This document shows positions 33,744 through 39,422 of a DNA stretch of 39,422 nucleotides, piece after piece (position 1 is the first letter of the stretch; each line of letters opens with the position of its first letter). The stretch spans positions 1-39,422 of the forward strand of contig CALHCI010000201.1 in the NCBI GenBank assembly GCA_937931165.1, read 5' to 3'. A program made the position numbers and the translations under genes. Under the pieces are notes generated by a model. It had not been told where the DNA came from and did no database searches. It saw nothing but the letters and a program-made list of their open reading frames with translations. The DNA comes from an uncultured Granulosicoccaceae bacterium. Lineage in GTDB: Bacteria; Pseudomonadota; Gammaproteobacteria; Granulosicoccales; Granulosicoccaceae.

Positions 33744-35603
33744 TCACGCCGCCTGCCTCAACTCTATCTCAACACTATCGGTTGATTCTATATTTTGCTC
33801 TACCGGTGGTTTCCACATCGCAGCGCCGACCATAGTCAACATCGCCGCCATATTAACCAAACCCCAAAAGGTATTTAGAAAAAGTCCGTCGAATCCGTAG
33901 GCGGTAAGGCCTGCAAGATAACTCCACCACGCGTAGATGATTCCCACAGTGGTTAATACCAGTACGGAAATCTGCGGCCACACCAATCCCAGATGCATTC
34001 CATCCTGTCGCGTTTTCGGTGTGACCGGAAAGCTGATCTTGCGACCGCGCAGCACAGTCCAAAGTGCACGCAGGTTTACAGGGAAAAACGCCAGATAACT
34101 GTATTTGGATTTGGTCATCGGTATACCCCACACGGAAAACAACATCCCTAGCTCTGTCGCTACCAGAAACGGGAAGATATGTTTGTAAAACTCCTGTGAG
34201 AATGCCGCTACTGGTGCTACCGCCAGAAACAAATAGATGATGGGTGAAAACAGAAACACCACATTCCACAGCGCCCCGAAGTACGACCAAACGGTAGACG
34301 CGTACATCATCCGCTGCTGAAAGTTAAGTCCCTTACGCCAGAGAAAATGATCATTCAATGCAATATCAAGTGTGCCACCGGCATACTTAAACCGCTGCGT
34401 TGTCCAGGTCAGTAAATCCTGTGGCGACAACATCTTTGACTCTACATCAGCATGCATCACGGATTTCCACTCACGCCCCAGATCTGAATGCAGCTCTATA
34501 GACGTGTAGATGTCTTCAGACACATGAAACTTGTACGGCGTAAACTCGGTATCAAGCATTGTCTGTGTGGTGATGTGCTTCATGACTGCAGGGTCCGCAA
34601 AACTTTCCCCAGTCAGCAAGCGAAGCGATTTTCCACGCTTGTTTGCATTGTTTACGATATCAATACCGTAGGTACGCAATGCAGCCTGCATGGTTGCTTC
34701 GCGCCGGTGGATAGAACCCGCACCACAACAAAATGAAGCATTGGCCCAGTTACGACGGCGTTGTATAACGTCGTAAAACATCTTGGGATCGTTAACAAAG
34801 GGATCTTCACCCACTCTGATTTCACCAAAGACTTTGCTGATGGCACCTGCCATTGCCCGACCGGGACGCCCGAGACGCCTGCCCCAGACATCTTCAAGTA
34901 TTTCGCCCTCGGGTAAGTCAAAGAACCATTGCGGCGTCTGCACCCACGCAACATCCGGATCAGTAAAGTAACCCAGTGTGTTTTGCAGAATGGTAGGAAA
35001 CGGTCGCGTGTCGGCATCACAGATAACAATGAAGTCCCCCGTTGTCTGCTCCATGGCATTGCGCAGGTTGCCCGCTTTAAAACCGATATTATTGTCACGT
35101 GTAATGTAGTTACAACCAAGTTCGTCTGCGAGCTCACGCATAGAACTGCGATTACCATCGTCTAAAATGTGTATCCGAATATCTATGGCATGCGGATAGA
35201 CTATTTTCCTGGCATCCAGCAAACTAAGCCGTACCAGATCAGGGTCTTCATCGTAGCTGGGGAAGTACACATCGACACTGATAGAACGTGGCAGGGCGTC
35301 TCCTTCACGTACACATTCGGTAATGCAACTCGGCGCCGGCTTTTTTTCTATGTCCTGCACCCGCCAGATGTTAAACGCAAACAACACCAACCCGATGTAC
35401 GCACCCGTTTCGGCCAATACCAACGGTATTGAAAACCAAAGAGCCTCAAAGTTAAGAGATGCAGTCCAGCGCCAGTGCAGGTACCACGCACCAAATACCA
35501 GCGCATTAATCAGAAAGATCTGACCAATGGCATGAATCCAAGAGTTTGTTTTCAGCGGTGGTGGTGGCTTGCGGTCTTCAAACTGTGTGAAGTAGTCGCT
35601 CAT
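33744..35603 (-). CDS. Processive GT2 polysaccharide synthase (cellulose synthase-like)
   Basis: The 619-residue inner-membrane glycosyltransferase has two N-terminal membrane segments (about 25-45, 55-80), a cytosolic GT-A domain and several C-terminal membrane segments. The BcsA-type motifs are present in order: DDG (148-150), DAD (196-198), SED (362-364, the usual TED position) and QRFKY (403-407, the usual QxxRW position). This order marks a processive enzyme that makes a polymer and threads it through the membrane. There is no C-terminal PilZ domain, so direct c-di-GMP control as in BcsA is not expected. ATG 35603 is chosen (GGAA upstream); an in-frame TTG at 35615 adds four residues. 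It is 12 bases after the HATPase and is followed, with overlap, by a DUF3131 gene. The sugar is unknown. Confidence 0.88.
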   Translation of the reverse strand: MSDYFTQFEDRKPPPPLKTNSWIHAIGQIFLINALVFGAWYLHWRWTASLNFEALWFSIPLVLAETGAYIGLVLFAFNIWRVQDIEKKPAPSCITECVREGDALPRSISVDVYFPSYDEDPDLVRLSLLDARKIVYPHAIDIRIHILDDGNRSSMRELADELGCNYITRDNNIGFKAGNLRNAMEQTTGDFIVICDADTRPFPTILQNTLGYFTDPDVAWVQTPQWFFDLPEGEILEDVWGRRLGRPGRAMAGAISKVFGEIRVGEDPFVNDPKMFYDVIQRRRNWANASFCCGAGSIHRREATMQAALRTYGIDIVNNANKRGKSLRLLTGESFADPAVMKHITTQTMLDTEFTPYKFHVSEDIYTSIELHSDLGREWKSVMHADVESKMLSPQDLLTWTTQRFKYAGGTLDIALNDHFLWRKGLNFQQRMMYASTVWSYFGALWNVVFLFSPIIYLFLAVAPVAAFSQEFYKHIFPFLVATELGMLFSVWGIPMTKSKYSYLAFFPVNLRALWTVLRGRKISFPVTPKTRQDGMHLGLVWPQISVLVLTTVGIIYAWWSYLAGLTAYGFDGLFLNTFWGLVNMAAMLTMVGAAMWKPPVEQNIESTDSVEIELRQAA

Positions 35604-35615
35604 CTGTGTTTCCAA

Positions 35616-36080
35616 CTATGCCGCAGTCTTCAAATCGAAACACAAGTGCAACACATTGGAATCGTCCAGCCGTTCGTAACTAATATCGTCACAAATGGAT
35701 TTGATAAGTTGCATGCCCCATCCGGATTCCGGCAAATCATAGAGATCACCGTCAGTCGCAGGCATCTCGATTTTTGTGTCCGTGTATTTACGCACAACCT
35801 CACCGTCCATTGGTTTGCCGATCTCGCTGACAGACAGCGTCAAGTTGTCTCCGTCGGCAACTACAGTCAGTCCGACCGGAAAGTCATGTAAATTAGAATC
35901 GTCCGGTTCAGAGTGTTTGATTACATTAGTCAGTAATTCGCTAACCAGCAGCTCTACCTGCGCGAGCTCTGGAAAATCGCCCAGACTGCACAATTGCTTC
36001 AGACACTCTCCAACAGGTCCAATCTGTTCCAGGTCTCGTTCTATCGATAATCTTATTTTCATGTATGCACCCTCGCCCAT
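35616..36080 (-). CDS. RsbW-like HATPase (anti-sigma/serine-kinase family)
   Basis: The 154-residue protein has the HATPase fold of the RsbW/SpoIIAB family, whose members bind or phosphorylate STAS-domain antagonists. The N-box is LLVSELLTNVIKHS, with Glu48, Asn52 and His56. The G1 box is SEIGKP (85-90), where Glu replaces the usual Asp. The G2 box is ESGWGMQL (118-125). ATG 36080 has GGAG eight bases upstream; ATG 36062 (MKIRLSI) is equally possible. It lies 16 bases after the STAS gene and 12 bases before the GT2 gene, so its partner is very likely the adjacent STAS protein. Whether it acts as a kinase is unproven. Confidence 0.85.
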   Translation of the reverse strand: MGEGAYMKIRLSIERDLEQIGPVGECLKQLCSLGDFPELAQVELLVSELLTNVIKHSEPDDSNLHDFPVGLTVVADGDNLTLSVSEIGKPMDGEVVRKYTDTKIEMPATDGDLYDLPESGWGMQLIKSICDDISYERLDDSNVLHLCFDLKTAA

Positions 36081-36096
36081 TACACACTCCGTATGT

Positions 36097-36435
36097 TCAG
36101 GCAGCTAACTTCTCGACACAGTCATCAAAACCGTCGTCTACTTCAAAGATACGGTCCATGTGCGTTAATCTGAAGATATCTTTTACCTGAGGCCTGACAT
36201 TGCATACAAATAACCCTCCTACACTCTGTGTAAGTTTGTAGCACCCTACCACCGCACCCAGACCACTACTGTCCATAAACTCAACCTCACCGAGGTCGAG
36301 TACGAGTGTTTTCTGGTGGGTTTCCGTCAACTCCGCGACGTACGCTCTGAATTTTGGGGCCAGCGCAGAATCGAGGCGACTCTCCAATGGCTTAATTGCG
36401 ATGTAACTCGGGTTTTCTTGCACTTCCCAATTCAT
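36097..36435 (-). CDS. STAS-domain anti-sigma-factor antagonist-like protein
   Basis: The 112-residue single STAS domain resembles SpoIIAA/RsbV. The switch site is FMDSSGLGAVVG, with the phosphorylatable Ser pair at 56-57. TLVLDLGEVEF precedes it and a Phe/Asp-rich helix ends the fold (HMDRIFEVDDGFDDCVEKL). A GGAG is seven bases upstream of the ATG. It is the first gene of the operon. In known partner switches the unphosphorylated antagonist binds the HATPase and releases its target; here the target might be a regulator or the polysaccharide machinery itself. Confidence 0.9.
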   Translation of the reverse strand: MNWEVQENPSYIAIKPLESRLDSALAPKFRAYVAELTETHQKTLVLDLGEVEFMDSSGLGAVVGCYKLTQSVGGLFVCNVRPQVKDIFRLTHMDRIFEVDDGFDDCVEKLAA

Positions 36436-36757
36436 GTTCTCACTCCGGTGAAAATCCGTTTTTTGTTATGTTGTCCAATCGGGTGACTTTTTCGCCCGCT
36501 AGCTCGCAAACTTGAGTCACATTTTTGGCAAAGCCGGTAGAACTTTGCGGGTCGACATACAAGTAAAAGAATTTTGTAATTCTGGCGATAACGGGGGTGG
36601 CTGTCCTGTGAACCGGTTAGCACATTGCACTGTCACACTTCGCGCGGAACGGCAAGATCAGTGCAACAGTTTGGTGTCTCTCTGACATCATCACCTGCTC
36701 GCAGGCTCAACAACTTCACACCAACGCTAAAACACTACCGGTTCAATAACGATCACG
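36436..36757. other. Divergent regulatory region of the polysaccharide locus
   Basis: These 322 bases separate the minus-strand STAS operon from the plus-strand DUF3131 gene and must hold both promoters. I see a perfect 6-bp palindromic stem, AGAATT 36568-36573 with AATTCT 36578-36583, near the middle, and AT-rich patches around 36455-36475. No full sigma-70 or sigma-54 promoter stands out. No gene is supported here. Confidence 0.5.
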
Positions 36758-38281
36758 ATGACGCCGTATCGCAGGAAAGCAAGACTCGCCGCTGACCGTT
36801 TCGATAACGTACGGGCCCGCGAGAGATTTCTGTACGAGCCAGAAGATGAATGGCAAGAGTACGAACAATACCGCTCACCAGCGTCTTATGCAGTTATCGC
36901 CGTGTGCGCGTTATTGTTGACCGGTTCAATCATATTTGGTGCACAAATCCTGGGGGAATACACACAACCGGGCCAATATGCGCAAAACAATTATCCGCAC
37001 AACAATAACGAACCGACGCTAAGCGCCGCACTTCCAGCCGAAAATGACAACCGTACCGCGCAAAACTGCGGTGACGGTTCGTTGTGCACCACCGACCATG
37101 ATAAGGCCAGGATCGCCTGGCAGTACTTCGAAAACAATCATCAGCCAGAAACCGGCCTGGTCAATTCGGTCGATTCGGTAGAAACCACAACGCTTTGGGA
37201 TACCGGCTCATCACTGGCCGCCTTTATTGCCGCAAGAGACTTTGGTTTTCTTTCGCAGCACAAGTTTGATCATTCAATGATGGCGGTGCTACAGACACTG
37301 GCAAGCGTTGATCTCGTTGAGGGCGTCGCACCGAATATTCTTTACAACACCCGAACCGCCAGGATGGTGGACTACAATAACGAACCGTCAGAATCCGGTA
37401 TCGGTGTTTCCGCGATCGATCTGTCACGCACAGCGTTCTGGTTAAACACACTTCAGTGCATGCACCCGAAGTACTACAACCCGGTAAAGCGGGTTCTGGC
37501 GCGCTGGGACTACCCAAGCCTTATCAAAGACGGTCAGCTCTACGGACTGGCCAGCGATCAGAGAGAAAACAGCAAGCAGCTTCCAATTCAACAGGGTCGC
37601 TTCGGCTTCGAACAGTATGCAGGCAAGATATTTCACTCACTCGGGCATGCAACAGAGGTCTCTGCAAACTACCAGAACAAGTACCGCGCAAATACTGAAA
37701 TACTCGGCGTGAGCATAGCCCATGACAGCAGAGATCCCCGCGACACTGGTGTCAACAATTTCGTTGTCACTGACTCTTACGTCCTTGATGTAATGGAAAT
37801 GGGGCTTAACGCCGACAATCGCGAGTTGCTGGAAAATATTTATCTGGTTCAAAAAGAGCGCTGGCGCCAAACCGGTATCGCAACCGCGCTGACGGACGGA
37901 CATATCAACCAGCCACCCCACTATTTGTACAACACAATTTTCGATGCCGGTCTGTCTTTCACCACCACCACCGATACCGGCACTCGACAGAATGATTTGC
38001 GAACCGTTTCTACCAGAGCGGCTTTTGCGCTCGCAGTATTGTTTCCGGACGACTTATATAGCGATGTATTAATGTCTTCGATAGAAAGTGCCTATGACCC
38101 GGAGCAAGGATGGTTTTCAGGGGTTTATGAGAACGGCGGCTTTAACGATGTTACCACCGCGAATACCAATGGCATCATCCTGGAAACCCTGCTGTACAAA
38201 AAGTATGGTGCGCTGGGCGCACAATGCCGTTCGCACTGGAAACCGCCAACCATCGCCTCACCAGTTCCGGCCACCCGTTAA
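36758..38281 (+). CDS. Membrane-anchored DUF3131 protein (second copy)
   Basis: The 507-residue protein has a basic, cytosolic 43-residue N-terminus, one membrane segment (about 44-66), a Gln/Asn-rich linker and a DUF3131 domain from about 115. It shares with the copy at 32395 the segments AWQYFENN, TGLVNSVD, TLWDTGS, GVSAIDLSR, QGRFGFEQYAGK, SYVLDVMEMG, LYNTIFDAG, RTVSTRAAFAL, and TANTNGIILETL. The conservation of W, D and E positions suggests the same fold and probably the same type of glycan ligand. The domain should face the periplasm. It is transcribed away from the STAS-GT2 operon and is followed by a third, diverged relative. Confidence 0.85.
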   Translation: MTPYRRKARLAADRFDNVRARERFLYEPEDEWQEYEQYRSPASYAVIAVCALLLTGSIIFGAQILGEYTQPGQYAQNNYPHNNNEPTLSAALPAENDNRTAQNCGDGSLCTTDHDKARIAWQYFENNHQPETGLVNSVDSVETTTLWDTGSSLAAFIAARDFGFLSQHKFDHSMMAVLQTLASVDLVEGVAPNILYNTRTARMVDYNNEPSESGIGVSAIDLSRTAFWLNTLQCMHPKYYNPVKRVLARWDYPSLIKDGQLYGLASDQRENSKQLPIQQGRFGFEQYAGKIFHSLGHATEVSANYQNKYRANTEILGVSIAHDSRDPRDTGVNNFVVTDSYVLDVMEMGLNADNRELLENIYLVQKERWRQTGIATALTDGHINQPPHYLYNTIFDAGLSFTTTTDTGTRQNDLRTVSTRAAFALAVLFPDDLYSDVLMSSIESAYDPEQGWFSGVYENGGFNDVTTANTNGIILETLLYKKYGALGAQCRSHWKPPTIASPVPATR

Positions 38282-38460
38282 ACAGTAGCAACCACCTCTG
38301 TTAAATCACAATCGATGTACAGTCCACGCTACCGCTGCCGTTAAGCTTCACGAAATAGTACTGACTTAATTTTCCCGTCATATAGCCGACATCCCTCTTG
38401 ATAGACGGCAAACAAATGACACACCAGCGTTTTTTCGCTTCTTGAATATGCACGGGAATA

Positions 38461-39422
38461 ATGCGACACCCAGAGTCACCCAACAAGGCAGTTGCGTCCC
38501 TGCGGCATGAACACCCATTGCGCAACTGGTTACGCCGGGCAGCGGTACCAGTACTGCTTTGCGGGCTCCAGACTCCCGGCTGGTCACAGGAACAGCCACT
38601 TCCACTGATCGAAAATATTCGCGACCTGCACTGTGCTGCAGATGAGTCAGCGGCAACTTCTGCACTACAACGCCTGAAGAGCAACCTCGATCAACGCACC
38701 GGACTACCAGATGAGTGGGAGGGCACACAAAGAGATCAGCAACTGCATGCAGGCACACTGGATCTTGCCATTGAAACCACTGTACGGCAGATAAACAAAT
38801 TTCCGTCGCTTACCCCGCTCGCAGAATCAGTACTACTGCAGTGGGATTACTGCGAGGTGTTCCACGATGGCGTCACCTACGACCTGCACAGCGAAGATTC
38901 AGAACTAAAAAAAGACCGTGCTGACTATGCGCCACCCGGCAACTGGAACGGAATGGCAATGCTCGGGCTCGGACATACCGGTGCTTCAAGATATATTCCC
39001 GAGGCGTTCTCCAACACTGCCACTACTGCACGCAGTAAGGTGCTGTACAACTGGTGGAATTTGCAACGTCACCAATGCCTGCCACACCCCGGCAATGGCC
39101 AGATGTTCCACCGTAAGCAGTATGTGGCACGAGCCCGGGTCAATACGGCAACACCAACCACTCTGAACACTTATCCGCTGGCCTGGAGCAGCGACTGTTC
39201 TGTGCCATTTACCACCGAAGAGCACAAACAAGAAGCACTCAGGCTTGCTCGGGAGAAAGCGCTAAGGCTGGCTGAAAAGCGCGCCGCCCTGCTTAAAATT
39301 CTGGCACAGCACCAGAACCGGGAGCATGCGCATTACCTTTCATATAAGCGGCACATGCAGCGAATGAAAGCGCTGGCCCATCACGCCAAAGGCAAAGCCG
39401 CCTCGACTGCAATCACTTTTGA
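38461..39422 (+). CDS. Diverged DUF3131-like exported protein, 3' end outside window
   Basis: The frame is open from ATG 38461 to the last base (320 codons, no stop); an in-frame TGA at 38443-38445 fixes the upstream limit. An N-terminal hydrophobic segment (about 26-42, after RNWLRR) looks like a signal peptide. The middle matches the two DUF3131 neighbours at matching places: LKSNLDQRTGLP with YFENNxxPxTGLV, then FPSLTPLAESVLLQWDY with a segment ending in V-x-R-W-D-Y, and the following DGVTYDLHS with KDGQLYGLAS. From about residue 255 it becomes Lys/Ala/His-rich and helical. The WDT and glycine motifs of the other copies are missing, so the active site may be lost. I see nothing else in the 179-base gap before it. 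Function is unknown. Confidence 0.7.
   Translation, partial: MRHPESPNKAVASLRHEHPLRNWLRRAAVPVLLCGLQTPGWSQEQPLPLIENIRDLHCAADESAATSALQRLKSNLDQRTGLPDEWEGTQRDQQLHAGTLDLAIETTVRQINKFPSLTPLAESVLLQWDYCEVFHDGVTYDLHSEDSELKKDRADYAPPGNWNGMAMLGLGHTGASRYIPEAFSNTATTARSKVLYNWWNLQRHQCLPHPGNGQMFHRKQYVARARVNTATPTTLNTYPLAWSSDCSVPFTTEEHKQEALRLAREKALRLAEKRAALLKILAQHQNREHAHYLSYKRHMQRMKALAHHAKGKAASTAITF

Noticed and set aside
36436-36757. Sigma-54 promoter in the divergent region (TGGCA followed by TTGC)
   Set aside because: The spacing between the GG and GC elements is wrong for -24/-12.
38301-38758. Two minus-strand frames near the right end
   Set aside because: They lie opposite the plus-strand frame open from 38461 to the end, which has a signal peptide and similarity to the neighbouring DUF3131 proteins.

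Overview
The window reads as a chromosomal segment of a free-living, probably marine gammaproteobacterium. This rests on gene order: rnt beside grxD, a hisBHAFIE-tatABC block with dtd upstream of hisB, and protein features such as CGFS Grx4, IbaG, TatABC and an LpxL-type acyltransferase. Gene density is high and base composition is moderate. I see no insertion sequence, prophage, CRISPR array or rRNA gene. Species cannot be fixed from the sequence.

Layout. 1-760: the 3' end of rnt (RNase T), a hairpin-rich spacer and grxD. 905-3139: argD-argF, overlapping, for ornithine/arginine synthesis. 3150-6731: an orphan TfpZ-like membrane protein behind a nested inverted repeat, a WecA/MraY-type sugar-phosphate transferase with a long extra membrane domain, and a convergent ExeA-like AAA ATPase. 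6946-11166: a 1406-residue lipoprotein built from about 13 cadherin-like repeats. 11324-16806: birA, a lytic transglycosylase, a deaminase-fold protein, tRNA-Thr(UGU), glnS, a LysM lipoprotein, sixA and a small conserved-looking ORF. 16937-20137: a small lipoprotein, then a tightly coupled CoA-transferase/acyl-CoA dehydrogenase pair that most resembles mesaconyl-CoA transferase (Mct) and methylsuccinyl-CoA dehydrogenase (Mcd). 20305-22846: a candidate small RNA with a strong terminator, ibaG, and the ABC-F ATPase uup. 22885-30427 (minus strand): dtd, hisBHAFIE, tatABC, a 12-bp minisatellite, gpmI. 30478-32307: an LpxL-like acyltransferase and folD.

32395-39422 is the most unusual part. A minus-strand operon encodes a STAS anti-sigma-antagonist-like protein, an RsbW-like HATPase, a processive GT2 polysaccharide synthase and a DUF3131 protein. 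Divergent from it are a second, membrane-anchored DUF3131 protein and a third, strongly diverged DUF3131-like exported protein that runs off the window end. I read this as an exopolysaccharide synthesis/processing locus carrying its own partner-switch module.

The two points I would follow first are this STAS/HATPase/GT2/DUF3131 locus and the Mct-Mcd gene pair. The pair would join the dehydrogenase of the ethylmalonyl-CoA pathway to the CoA-transfer step of the 3-hydroxypropionate bicycle. All functional assignments come from reading motifs and family resemblance; no database search was run.
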